Shown here: positions 24,446 through 32,621 of the stretch, piece after piece | Layout: every line of letters starts with the position of its first letter | Numbering within the stretch: the first letter of the stretch is position 1 | Assembly: GCA_001917815.1 (NCBI GenBank) | Contig: MNES01000032.1 | Span: forward strand, 1,324-38,301 | Length of the DNA: 36,978 nt | Direction of reading: 5' to 3' | Origin: Chloroflexi bacterium 13_1_40CM_65_17 | Lineage (GTDB): Bacteria; Chloroflexota; Dormibacteria; Dormibacterales; Dormibacteraceae | The notes under the pieces: generated by a model | Database searches by the model: none | Told to the model about the DNA's origin: nothing | The model's input: the letters and a program-made list of their open reading frames with translations, nothing else | Translations under genes and position numbers: made by a program

Positions 24446-27025
24446 ATGACCGGGAACGAGATCCGCACACGTTTTCTAGAGCATTTCGCGAGTCGGGAGC
24501 ATCTGGTCCTTCCCAGCGCGCCGCTGGTGCCGCAAGGGGACCCGAGCACGCTCTTCATCTCGGCCGGAATGCAGCCGCTCAAGCCCTACTACCTGGGTTT
24601 GAGCCAGCCGCCCGCGCCCAGGCTCGCGAGCTGTCAGAAGTGCCTGCGCACAGGCGACATCGACGAGGTGGGCAAGACCGACCGTCACCACACCTTCTTC
24701 GAGATGCTCGGCAACTTCGCTCCGACCGGCGACTACTTCAAAGAAACAGCGATCCCGCTGGCATGGGAGCTTGTGACGCAGCGATTCAGCATGCCCGTTG
24801 ACAGGCTGCGCGTCACCATCCACCCGAGCGACGACCAGGCTCACGAAATCTGGATGCGGGAGCCGGGGATGAGCGCGAAGCACATCACCCGGCTGGAGGA
24901 CAACTGGTGGGGACTCGGCGAGGGGCCGTGCGGTCCAGACTCCGAGATCTGGTGGGATCGTGGCCGCGATGCAGGCTGCGGTCAGGAGGACTGTGTCCCC
25001 GACCACTGCGACCGCTTCACCGAGTTCTGGAACCTGGTTTTCCCGCAGTACGACCAGCGCGGTCCGATCGCGGGCACCTCGGGAGAGGCAGTGCGGCGGG
25101 GTTTGGAGGACGGCAGCCTCGTCCCGCTGAAACGACCTGCGATCGACACGGGCATGGGTCTCGAGCGCATCAGCTACATCCTGCAGGGCAAGACCAACGT
25201 TTTCGAGACCGACCTGTTCGAGCCGGTCATCAATCGGATTCGCGGCCTGTCAGGCAAGCAGTCGGAGTTCTCGGAACGAATCGTGGCCGACCATGTTCGC
25301 GCGGCATGCTTCGTGATGCTGGACGGCGTCACGCCAAGCAATGAAGGACGCGGGTACGTCTTGCGCCGGTTGATTCGCCGAGCGACTCTTCACGCGGAGC
25401 GCCTGGCGATGCGCTCGGACGTTGGCCAGCTCGTCGACGATGTCGTCACGGTGATGAGCGTCCCCTATCCCGAGCTGATCGGGCAGAAGGATCGGATCCA
25501 GGCCGGGATCAACCAGGAAGCGGCTCGATTCCAGCGCACGCTCAACGCGGGCATGGAGCGATTCGAGCGCATCGTCGCCAGGCACCCGAAGGTCATCTCA
25601 GGCGCCGACGCATTTCTCCTGCACGACACGTTCGGGTTCCCCATCGACCTCACGCGCGAGCTGGCGGCAGAGCGCGGCCTCCAGGTCGACGAGGAAGGCT
25701 TCAGAGCCGCGATGGCGGCGCAGAAGCAGCGGTCGCGCCGCGAAGTGCCGAAAGGCTGGCTCACAGTGAAGGAGTTTCCGAAATCGGAGTTCACCGGTTA
25801 CGGGGAGCTCGCGACGCAAACGTCGATCCTGGCCATCCGCAAGGACGGGCAACCCGCCGATCGGGCAGCCGAGGGAGAGGAGGTCGAGGTTTTCCTCGAG
25901 CGCACTCCTTTCTATGCGGAGTCCGGCGGGCAGATTGGCGACACCGGCACGATCTCGACCGAGAGCGGCCGCATGCGCGTCGAGGATACGCAGAAGCCCG
26001 CGGACGACGTCATCGCCCATCTTGGATCCGTGGTCACGGGTGAGCTGCGCGTCGGCGAGCCGGCGACGGCAGCGGTCGACGCCGGGCGCCGGAGGCAGAT
26101 CGCGCGGCACCACTCCGCGACCCACCTGCTGCACAAAGCGCTGCGCGAGACCCTGGGCGATCACGTCCAGCAGAAGGGCTCATGGGTCGGACCTGATCAC
26201 ACCACGTTCGACATCCCGCTGAACCGGGCAGTCACCGACGATGAGCTCAAGCGCATCAACCGGCGAATGGAGGACAAGATTCGCGAGGCGTTGCCCTTCC
26301 ACGAGAGCCATAAGCCTTACAAGGAGGCGGTGGCGGAGGGCGCCATGCACCTGTTCGACGAGAAGTACGGGGATGTCGTGCGTGTGGTCTGCTTTGGCGA
26401 CTGGACATGCGAGCTGTGCGGTGGCACGCACGTGGCGAACACCGCCGACATCGGGCCGGCCGTGATCGTGTCGGAGTCGAGCATCGGCTCCGGCCTGCGC
26501 CGCATCGACATGGTGGTCGGTGAGGCCGCCGACGGGCTCATCTGGCGCGAGCGCAAGCTGCTCGCGGAGCTGGCGCGATCATTCAACGCCGCCCCGGACC
26601 AGCTGCCGGAACGGCTCGAATCGCTCCGCAGCCAGCTCAAAGAGGCCGAGCGCCGGCTCAAGACGCTGGCAGAGCAGCTGCGCACGGCCAGGGTGAAGGG
26701 CCAGGGCGGCAACGGGCTGGCGGTCAAGAGCGGCAAAGTGCCGTTCGTGACGGAGACCGTCGAAGCCTCCAGCGAGGAGGAGCTGGCGGCCTACGCCGAC
26801 CGCTATCTCGAGATGGTGAAGTCCGGCGTCGTAACCGTTGTGGCCGGTGACAAGTTTGTGATCAAGGTGTCGAAGGACCTGACGCCTGAATACGACGCTG
26901 CCCGCCTGGCGGCCCTTCTGGGCAAAGGCGGGGGCCGGCCGCAGCTGGCGCGCGGGACGCTGACGATGCCCGCCGCCGAGGCGTTCCAGCGCCTCGAAGA
27001 GGCGTTGGGAGCCGGCGCCAAGTGA
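24446..27025 (+). CDS. alaS: Alanyl-tRNA synthetase
   Basis: 859 aa, near the usual 870-880. The class II catalytic domain is at the N-terminus (RTRFLEHFASREHLVLPSAP, LFISAGMQPLKPYYLG, HHTFFEMLGNFAPTGDYFK). The tRNA-recognition domain is at about 240-460. The editing domain (about 540-720) has zinc-site motifs HHSATHLLHKAL and CELCGGTHVANT, both complete. The C-terminal coiled coil and C-Ala domain (about 730-859) include GKGGGRPQLARGTLT. Its stop overlaps the start of the FtsA-like gene (GTGA), so they are co-translated. Confidence 0.97.
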   Translation: MTGNEIRTRFLEHFASREHLVLPSAPLVPQGDPSTLFISAGMQPLKPYYLGLSQPPAPRLASCQKCLRTGDIDEVGKTDRHHTFFEMLGNFAPTGDYFKETAIPLAWELVTQRFSMPVDRLRVTIHPSDDQAHEIWMREPGMSAKHITRLEDNWWGLGEGPCGPDSEIWWDRGRDAGCGQEDCVPDHCDRFTEFWNLVFPQYDQRGPIAGTSGEAVRRGLEDGSLVPLKRPAIDTGMGLERISYILQGKTNVFETDLFEPVINRIRGLSGKQSEFSERIVADHVRAACFVMLDGVTPSNEGRGYVLRRLIRRATLHAERLAMRSDVGQLVDDVVTVMSVPYPELIGQKDRIQAGINQEAARFQRTLNAGMERFERIVARHPKVISGADAFLLHDTFGFPIDLTRELAAERGLQVDEEGFRAAMAAQKQRSRREVPKGWLTVKEFPKSEFTGYGELATQTSILAIRKDGQPADRAAEGEEVEVFLERTPFYAESGGQIGDTGTISTESGRMRVEDTQKPADDVIAHLGSVVTGELRVGEPATAAVDAGRRRQIARHHSATHLLHKALRETLGDHVQQKGSWVGPDHTTFDIPLNRAVTDDELKRINRRMEDKIREALPFHESHKPYKEAVAEGAMHLFDEKYGDVVRVVCFGDWTCELCGGTHVANTADIGPAVIVSESSIGSGLRRIDMVVGEAADGLIWRERKLLAELARSFNAAPDQLPERLESLRSQLKEAERRLKTLAEQLRTARVKGQGGNGLAVKSGKVPFVTETVEASSEEELAAYADRYLEMVKSGVVTVVAGDKFVIKVSKDLTPEYDAARLAALLGKGGGRPQLARGTLTMPAAEAFQRLEEALGAGAK

Positions 27026-28281
27026 CCAAGTTCAAGTTCCTACGCAAGCGGAGCGACTACTACCGCCACTTCACCGTGCTCGACATCGGCACTGACCTCA
27101 TCAAGGTGCTGGTGGTGCGACGGGACGGCCTGGACGGTGAGGTCCTTGGAGTCGGGCGCGAGCCACAGGCGCCGGCCGCCATGTCCGGGGGCGCGATCGC
27201 CGACCTGGAGTCGGTGATCCAGTCCTGCAACCGGGCCCTGGAAGCGGCGGAGGACATGGCGAAGACGGTCCCCGGCCAGGTCGTCGTCGGGATCGCCGGC
27301 GAGCTGATCAAGGGTTTCTCCTCCACGATCGCCTACCCGCGCGAGGACTCCAAAGGCCGCGTGAAGTCGGGCGAGGTGTCGGCGATGCTCCAGATGGTGC
27401 AGCGCCGCGCGTTGCGCGAGGCCCAGCACCTGCTGGAGCTGGAGCGAAGCTACGGCCAGCTCGAGGCGCGGCTGGTCCACTCGGCCATCACCAACATCAG
27501 GGTTGACGGCTACCCGGTCACCAACCCGGTCGGCTTTACCGGCAAGAATCTCGAGATCACCGTCTTCAACACATTCGCGCCGATGACGCACATCGACGCC
27601 ATCGACTCCGTGGTGCGCGAGCTCGACCTCGAGCTGGCTGCCGCCGTCGCGCAGCCGTATGCGCTCGCTCGAGCGTGCGCGAGCGAAGAGACATGGGCCG
27701 AGGGCGGCATCTTCGTCGACGTCGGCGGCGGCACCACCGACGTCGCGCTGGTACGCGACGGCGGTGTCGAGGGCACGCGCATGTTCAACCTCGGCGGCCG
27801 CGCCTTCACACGCCGGCTGGCGCTTGCTTTCGGCCTCAGCTACGAGGAGGCCGAAGCCCGCAAGCTCCGTCACTCCGAAGGGCTTCTGTCCGCCGAGCAG
27901 CACCGGCAGGTCTCGGAGCTTCTAAGCGCGGATGCCGAGGTCCTGCTGCAGGGGCTGGCGCTGAGCGTCAAGGAGCTGTCACGCGGCGAGAGGCTGCCGA
28001 CGAACATCTATCTATGTGGGGGAGGCAGCCTGCTGCCCGAGCTCACCCTGGAGATGGTCAAGAACCATTGGGCGACCGGCCTGCCATTCCCGCGCGAGCC
28101 GCGCATCCGGCACCTGGTGCCGCCTGACGTCCGCAACCTCACCGATTCGACCGGTCAGCTTTCGAGCCCACAGGACATCGCTCCGATGGGTCTCGCCAAT
28201 CATGCCTTGAGAACTGAAGCCGAGGACCGCGCCCGGATGAATACCGTCATGCGCCGGGTCCTAAGCGGTATAAAGGTATGA
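27022..28281 (+). CDS. FtsA/PilM-like actin-fold ATPase
   Basis: 419 aa. Actin-superfamily signatures: phosphate-1 VLDIGTDLIKVLVV (about 19-32), phosphate-2 FVDVGGGTTDVALV (about 230-243) and adenosine motif YLCGGGSLLPEL (about 328-339). An SHS2-type insertion subdomain occurs at about 85-200, as in FtsA and PilM. The C-terminus ends in a basic amphipathic stretch (ARMNTVMRRVLSGIKV) like the membrane-targeting helix of FtsA. The GTG start overlaps alaS. It is followed by a membrane-anchored baseplate-J-like protein rather than by ftsZ or pilN/pilO, so it is probably not the division FtsA itself. It may polymerise on the membrane and organise its neighbour; this is inferred. Confidence 0.82.
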   Translation: MTKFKFLRKRSDYYRHFTVLDIGTDLIKVLVVRRDGLDGEVLGVGREPQAPAAMSGGAIADLESVIQSCNRALEAAEDMAKTVPGQVVVGIAGELIKGFSSTIAYPREDSKGRVKSGEVSAMLQMVQRRALREAQHLLELERSYGQLEARLVHSAITNIRVDGYPVTNPVGFTGKNLEITVFNTFAPMTHIDAIDSVVRELDLELAAAVAQPYALARACASEETWAEGGIFVDVGGGTTDVALVRDGGVEGTRMFNLGGRAFTRRLALAFGLSYEEAEARKLRHSEGLLSAEQHRQVSELLSADAEVLLQGLALSVKELSRGERLPTNIYLCGGGSLLPELTLEMVKNHWATGLPFPREPRIRHLVPPDVRNLTDSTGQLSSPQDIAPMGLANHALRTEAEDRARMNTVMRRVLSGIKV

Positions 28282-28301
28282 GTTCCGCCTCTCCAGGAGA
28301 C

Positions 28302-28307
28302 ATGTAA
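28302..28307 (+). promoter_or_regulatory. Start-stop (ATG-TAA) element before the baseplate-J-like gene
   Basis: After AGGAGA (28295-28300) comes ATG immediately followed by TAA, and only then the real ATG at 28313. The Shine-Dalgarno is too near the first ATG (1 nt) and rather far from the second (12 nt). Could be chance or a minimal uORF that tunes initiation. Confidence 0.25.
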
Positions 28308-28312
28308 ACGCT

Positions 28313-29929
28313 ATGGCAACCAACCCCATCTACGTCGAGACAGAGGAGGAGATCCCCGAGGTCGTCGAGCGGCTTCGCCGTTATCGCGGCGACGACACCA
28401 TGCTCGTGCTGCCGATGCGTTCCCGCATCGGGCAGAGCCGCTTCAACTTCCAGCTCCTGCGCAACTACGCCGCGCGGATGGGCAAGCGCGTCACGGTCGT
28501 ATGCGACGACCCGGCGGTGCAAAAGATGGCATCCGAGAGCGGATTCCCGGTGTACGGAGCCGTGGGTCCGCTGGGCGAGGGCATCGCTTCAGAGCCCGAG
28601 GAGGCACCGCCGCCGCGACGCTGGTGGCAGCGCCGGATGGTGGCGCCGGTGACCCACGTCGGTGTCGCGGCGCCGACGAAGCTGCTGACCAAGAGCGCAA
28701 CCGAGATCAAGCCCGGTCGCTTCCTGCTCTACACGGCCGCGGCGCTCGTGCTGCTGGTCGGACTGGGCGCGGCGGCCATCCTCGTGCCCTCCGCATCAGT
28801 GACGCTCATCGCGCAGGCACAGCCCTTCTCAGAGCGGGACGTGGAGATCCAGGCGCAGCCGGGCAAGGCGCCGATTCGGGTGCGGGCAAGCGTCATCTCG
28901 CAGTCGGACTCGCAGGGCTTCAAGACCACCGGAGTCAAGCAGGTGCAGCTGGCCCCGGCAACGGGAACCGTCACATACTCGAACGCGTTCTCCCCACCGA
29001 GCTGCCCGGGACCGAACTGTGGATCCCCTGGGCTCGTGATGCGTGTGGGCCAGCGTCTGCAGAACTCCAACGGCCTTCTCTTTGCGCAGACGACGAACAT
29101 CGCTCCTTACGGAGGAGTCCTTGTACCTTGGAAGCAAACTGCCCAGGCGAATGTGCAGGCCGTCCTTCCCGGCTCGACTGGAAACGTCGGCTCGAACACG
29201 ATCACCACGATCATCGATAGCGTTTACGACCCGACCAAGGTGACTGTGACCAACCCGCAGGCGACTGGCGGCGGCTCGGACCCATCGTCCACGCCTCAGA
29301 TGACGGTGACCGATTTCGACGCGGCCCGGGCCCAGATGGAGCAGCAGTTCCATCAAGCGATCGCGCAGAAGCTCCAGGCCGCGACGCAGAACGGCGAGAA
29401 GCTGAGCGAGGCCATAGTCTTCGACGCGCCGCAGTTCAACACCGACCATCAGCCCGGTGACACGGCGCCGAGCTTCACCGGGACGATGACAGTCGTCGGT
29501 GAAGGCGACTACTACTTCGACTCAGACGTCACAAAGGCGTTTCAGGCTTACCTGTCGCAGCGCGTGCCGAACGACCAGGAGCTGCTCACGGAGAGCGGCA
29601 CGCAGGTGACCTACCGATTGCTGAGCGCCAACAAGGGTGGAAACCTGACCTTCGTCGGCAGCGCCACGGCTTTCATAGCCCAGAAGCTCGACGAGTCCAA
29701 GATCCGGGCGCAGATCGTGGGCCGGCCGGTGACGAGCGCCAAGATCTACCTGCAGACGCTGGGGGTGAAGTCTGTCGTCATCAAGGAATCGCCGATGACA
29801 CTGCCGCTCATGCCTGTGCTGTCGAAGCGAATCGCGATTCACTACGTGGTCGAGTCGGGTGCGGTGCCGACGACGACCACGCCAACCGCCACTCCGTCGC
29901 CGGGACCGTCTCCGACCCCAAAGCCTTAG
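28313..29929 (+). CDS. Membrane-anchored protein with cytoplasmic Rossmann-like domain and extracellular baseplate-J-like domain
   Basis: 538 aa. Residues 1-85 form an alpha/beta domain (IPEVVERLRRYRGDDTMLVL, QSRFNFQLLRNYAARMGKRV, VTVVCDDPAVQKMASESG) of a type I recall from Patescibacteria and Chloroflexota proteins that end in baseplate-J domains. A basic linker (PPRRWWQRRM) precedes one membrane helix (about 137-158). The exterior part (160-515) is beta-rich with the baseplate-J pattern: GTVTYSN, VGQRLQNSNGLLFAQTTN, ANVQAVLPGSTGNVGSNTI. The tail after 515 is Thr/Pro/Ser-rich. No phage genes surround it, so it is a cellular surface protein. Its cytoplasmic domain could couple to the FtsA-like ATPase encoded 31 nt upstream. 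Confidence 0.78.
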   Translation: MATNPIYVETEEEIPEVVERLRRYRGDDTMLVLPMRSRIGQSRFNFQLLRNYAARMGKRVTVVCDDPAVQKMASESGFPVYGAVGPLGEGIASEPEEAPPPRRWWQRRMVAPVTHVGVAAPTKLLTKSATEIKPGRFLLYTAAALVLLVGLGAAAILVPSASVTLIAQAQPFSERDVEIQAQPGKAPIRVRASVISQSDSQGFKTTGVKQVQLAPATGTVTYSNAFSPPSCPGPNCGSPGLVMRVGQRLQNSNGLLFAQTTNIAPYGGVLVPWKQTAQANVQAVLPGSTGNVGSNTITTIIDSVYDPTKVTVTNPQATGGGSDPSSTPQMTVTDFDAARAQMEQQFHQAIAQKLQAATQNGEKLSEAIVFDAPQFNTDHQPGDTAPSFTGTMTVVGEGDYYFDSDVTKAFQAYLSQRVPNDQELLTESGTQVTYRLLSANKGGNLTFVGSATAFIAQKLDESKIRAQIVGRPVTSAKIYLQTLGVKSVVIKESPMTLPLMPVLSKRIAIHYVVESGAVPTTTTPTATPSPGPSPTPKP

Positions 29930-29937
29930 TCGTTAGA

Positions 29938-30363
29938 GTGCGGATACTGGCGGTCGATCCGGGCTCGAAGCGTGTTGGCGTCGCGCTCAGCGACCCCACC
30001 GAGACCATCGCCCAGGCGCTCGCGACCGTGCCTGCCGAGCCTGAGGACACCCTCCCGAGGCGGCTGGCTGAGATCGCGATCAGTCACGATGCGCAACGCA
30101 TCATCGTTGGGCTGCCCCTTCGCCTCGATGGCACGCACGGTCCGGAGGCAGCCACCGCGAGGCGGCTCGCCGATGCGATCCGGCGCGAATCACATCTGCC
30201 GGTGGAGCTCGTCGACGAGCGACTGACGACGGCCGCCGCCCAGCGCGCACTCATCGCGGGCGGCGTCAAGCGCGACCAGCGGCGCCGGGGTGTCGATCGG
30301 GTCGCGGCTACGATGTTGTTACAAGGCCATCTCGACAATCGGCGGAGACACAAGCCTGGCTGA
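29938..30363 (+). CDS. ruvX: RuvX/YqgF-family RNase H-fold nuclease (putative Holliday junction resolvase)
   Basis: 141 aa. Conserved motifs: ILAVDPGSKRVGVALSD with catalytic Asp, RIIVGLPLRLDGTHGPEA, VELVDERLTTAAAQRAL and the terminal VDRVAATMLLQGHLD with the last acidic residue. In bacteria YqgF acts in 16S rRNA 5'-end maturation and is proposed as a resolvase. GTG start at 29938, 8 nt after the previous stop. The order alaS-ruvX-DUF1292-mltG is also found in Bacillus, supporting the call. Confidence 0.95.
   Translation: MRILAVDPGSKRVGVALSDPTETIAQALATVPAEPEDTLPRRLAEIAISHDAQRIIVGLPLRLDGTHGPEAATARRLADAIRRESHLPVELVDERLTTAAAQRALIAGGVKRDQRRRGVDRVAATMLLQGHLDNRRRHKPG
30344..30347 (+). promoter_or_regulatory. 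Ribosome-binding site that points to a CTG start for the DUF1292 gene
   Basis: GGAG lies 8 nt before CTG 30356, which overlaps the end of ruvX. The only conventional in-frame start, GTG 30290, would add 22 residues that do not resemble the family. Confidence 0.45.
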
Positions 30364-30595
30364 AGACGAAGAACACCCAAAGCACATCACCCTGATCGAC
30401 GAGGCGGGCCGCGAGCGGCAGTTTCGGCTCCACGATGCGTTCGACCACAAAGGCGGCGTGTACTACCTCGTCGAGAACGTCGACGACCCATCGCAGGTCT
30501 TGCTGCTGCGCGAGGCGGGCAGCGAACTCGAGACGGTCGACGGCGAGGAGTTTCAGCGCGTCATCGCCGCCCTCGAAGAGGATGACGTCGAGTGA
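30356..30595 (+). CDS. DUF1292 (YrzB-like) small acidic protein
   Basis: 79 aa if started at CTG 30356 (101 aa from GTG 30290). Family features: HITLIDEAGRERQFRLHDAF, GGVYYLVENVDD, QVLLLREAG and an acidic C-terminus (ALEEDDVE). DUF1292 proteins are short, acidic and of unknown function, and typically sit between ruvX and mltG as here. The first residues of the family (xxEDEEHPKHITLIDE) match the CTG start. The stop overlaps mltG (GTGA), so the three genes form one unit. Confidence 0.8.
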   Translation: MAEDEEHPKHITLIDEAGRERQFRLHDAFDHKGGVYYLVENVDDPSQVLLLREAGSELETVDGEEFQRVIAALEEDDVE

Positions 30596-31629
30596 GGCGG
30601 CTTGCAGCCCTGCTGGTGGTCATCGCGATCCTTGGCTTCGGGACGACGCGCGGGCTCGACTGGTGGAACTACAACGTGTATACGCCGGTTTCGACCACCA
30701 GCCAGCAGGTTGTCTTTCACATCGACAGGGGTGAGCTGGCCACCCAGATCAGCGAAGACCTCTACCTGCAGAAACTCATCCGCGACCGGAACGCCTTTGA
30801 CCTCTATGTCAGGCTCAACAACGCCGCGGCGAAGTTCGAAGCCGGCACCTTTCTGCTCAACCGCAACATGAACCTGGCGCAGATCGTCGAAGCCCTACAG
30901 CATGGCCGGCCGGACCAGGTTGTCGTCACGATCCCGGAAGGATTCCCGCTCAAGTTCCAGGCCGCGTACGTGGAGAAGTCCGGCGTGGGCACCGCGGCCG
31001 ACTACCTCAGCGCCGCGAGAGATCCGGCAGTTGCCGCGACATACGACTTCTTGGCGTCGCGGCCTTCCGATGCCGAACCACCCTTGGAGGGCTACCTGTT
31101 CCCGGATACCTACCTGATCGACCGCTCGGCAGGCGTCAAGGAGCTCGTCAAGGCTCAGCTCGTGCAGTTCGGAACCGTGTTCTCGCCGGCGCTGCGCGAC
31201 CAGATCAAGCAGCCGGCGGCCGGTCGTCCAGCCGAGTCAGTTGAGGCGATTGTCATTCTCGCGTCGATGGTCGAACGCGAAGCCAACAATGAATCGGACC
31301 GCCGCAACGTCTGCAGCGTGTACTACAACCGGCTGAAGATCGGCATGCCGCTCGGCGTAGACGCCACGCTGTTGTATGGCCTCGGCAGGCTGACGCCCGA
31401 GCCGACCTATCCGGAGCTGCAGGCGAACAATCCGTGGAACACACGCCAGCATGCAGGGCTTCCGCCCGGGCCGATAAGCAATCCGGGCAAGGCGGCGCTT
31501 CTGGCGTGCATCAATCCGCCCCAGACCCCCTACCTGTACTACTTCACGGACCCGCAAGGAGTCACGCACTTCGAGACCAATCACGACGACTTCTGCCGCG
31601 ATCTGCAACAGCACGGCATGAGCTGCTGA
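30592..31629 (+). CDS. mltG: Endolytic murein transglycosylase MltG
   Basis: 345 aa. It has an N-terminal membrane anchor (LAALLVVIAILGFGTTRGL), a LysM-like region (about 35-105; FHIDRGELATQISEDLYLQ, EAGTFLLNRNMNLAQIVEAL) and a YceG catalytic domain (about 110-340). Key motifs are EGYLFPDTYLI, the catalytic glutamate in ILASMVEREANNESDR, DATLLYGL, NPWNTRQHAGLPPGPISNPG and YFTDPQGVTHFETNHDDF. It cuts nascent glycan strands and so ends peptidoglycan polymerisation. GTG start overlaps DUF1292. The end is followed by repeat copy 3. Confidence 0.95.
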   Translation: MRRLAALLVVIAILGFGTTRGLDWWNYNVYTPVSTTSQQVVFHIDRGELATQISEDLYLQKLIRDRNAFDLYVRLNNAAAKFEAGTFLLNRNMNLAQIVEALQHGRPDQVVVTIPEGFPLKFQAAYVEKSGVGTAADYLSAARDPAVAATYDFLASRPSDAEPPLEGYLFPDTYLIDRSAGVKELVKAQLVQFGTVFSPALRDQIKQPAAGRPAESVEAIVILASMVEREANNESDRRNVCSVYYNRLKIGMPLGVDATLLYGLGRLTPEPTYPELQANNPWNTRQHAGLPPGPISNPGKAALLACINPPQTPYLYYFTDPQGVTHFETNHDDFCRDLQQHGMSC

Positions 31630-31644
31630 GGCGTCCTGCGACGG

Positions 31645-31814
31645 AGGTCCGACGCGTATTCGCGGCATCGACGGCCGGAGCCAAGGAGAGGGTGGCGCAA
31701 GGAGGAGCGCACACCTTTGGGGCCCCCGCGCGAAGCGCGGGAGGATGCGCAGCGCCGGGCCCCTCGACGCTGGCTTCAGCGCCGCGGCGTGAGCCGCCGC
31801 GCCCGGCCGCCTAG
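31645..31814 (-). repeat. Interspersed intergenic repeat, copy 3 (between mltG and aroE, inverted)
   Basis: Read on the minus strand it starts CCTAGGCGGCCGGGCGC, continues GGGGCCCGGCGCTGCGCATC and ends GGACCT. It matches copy 1 almost along its full length: same GCGCTCCTCCTTGCGCC, same internal CCCGCGC/GCGCGGG hairpin with a GAA in place of TAC loop on this strand. The left end is more like copy 2 (GCGGCG...CGCCGCGGCGC). So copies 1 and 3 share the core, while copies 2 and 3 share the left arm. It fills most of 31630-31823. Confidence 0.8.
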
Positions 31815-31823
31815 GACGCGAAG

Positions 31824-32621
31824 ATGCGAGGAGCTTCCGGCGCAGGACGCCACGTCTACCTGCTCGGACATAACATTTCCTATTCGGCGAGCCCGGCCAT
31901 GCAAAACGCCGCCTTCGCCGCCGTGGGTCTGGACTGGGTCTACGAGCTGCTCGACATCCCACCGAGCGAATTGCCAACCGCTGTTCGCAAACTTCGTGCT
32001 GAAGACGCCGGCGGCGCCAACGTGACGATCCCGCACAAGCTGACCGTGATGGATCACCTCGACGTCATCGACCCCGAGGCCCTGCGGGCGCGCGCGGTCA
32101 ACACGATCTCTCGGGAAGGCCATCGCCTCGTCGGGTCGAACACCGACGTGGCCGGCATCCGGTCCGCGGTCGCGGACGTCGGCATAGAGCCACGAGGCGC
32201 CGACGTCGTCATCCTCGGCGCCGGTGGGTCGGCGCGCGCCGCCGCGGCCGCGCTCGAAGGCGCACACCTGACGTTCGTGGCCAGGCACCCCGACGAAGCG
32301 GACGTGCCCGGGCGCGTCGCGGCATGGAACGACCCGGAGTGGTCCCGCAAGTCGCGCTCGGCCGACCTCCTGTTGAATGCGACGCCGTTGGGCAGGCGGG
32401 ACGAGATGCCGCTCAGGCCCAACGCCCTCCCACGGGATGGAGCGGTCATCGACCTCGTCTACGTGACCGGCGGTACGCCGCTGGTTCGCAAAGCGCGCTC
32501 GCTCGGGCTGCGCACAGCCGATGGATGGGGAATCCTCCTGGCGCAAGGGGCCCGCTCTTTCGAGATTTGGACCGGAAAACCCGCTCCGCTCGAGGCCATG
32601 CGGCAAACTCTCCCGAAATGA
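31824..32621 (+). CDS. aroE: Shikimate dehydrogenase
   Basis: 265 aa NADP-dependent enzyme converting 3-dehydroshikimate to shikimate. Substrate domain: LGHNISYSASPAMQNAAF, ANVTIPHKLTVMDHLD with catalytic Lys, ARAVNTISREG and GSNTDVAGI. Nucleotide domain: VVILGAGGSARAAAAAL and a following VARH loop. C-terminal: LLLNATPLG, VIDLVYVTGGTPL and DGWGILLAQGARSFEIWTG. The family usually has DGLxMLVxQ, so Trp/Gly/Ile replace the common residues, but the helix is conserved. ATG 31824 is 10 nt after the repeat and has no strong ribosome-binding site. Its stop overlaps the prepilin peptidase (ATGA). Confidence 0.94.
   Translation: MRGASGAGRHVYLLGHNISYSASPAMQNAAFAAVGLDWVYELLDIPPSELPTAVRKLRAEDAGGANVTIPHKLTVMDHLDVIDPEALRARAVNTISREGHRLVGSNTDVAGIRSAVADVGIEPRGADVVILGAGGSARAAAAALEGAHLTFVARHPDEADVPGRVAAWNDPEWSRKSRSADLLLNATPLGRRDEMPLRPNALPRDGAVIDLVYVTGGTPLVRKARSLGLRTADGWGILLAQGARSFEIWTGKPAPLEAMRQTLPK

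Noticed and set aside
28313-29929. Prophage or tailocin remnant suggested by the baseplate-J-like domain
   Set aside because: No tail, sheath, spike, capsid or lysis genes nearby. The protein has its own membrane helix and cytoplasmic domain, and neighbours are housekeeping genes.
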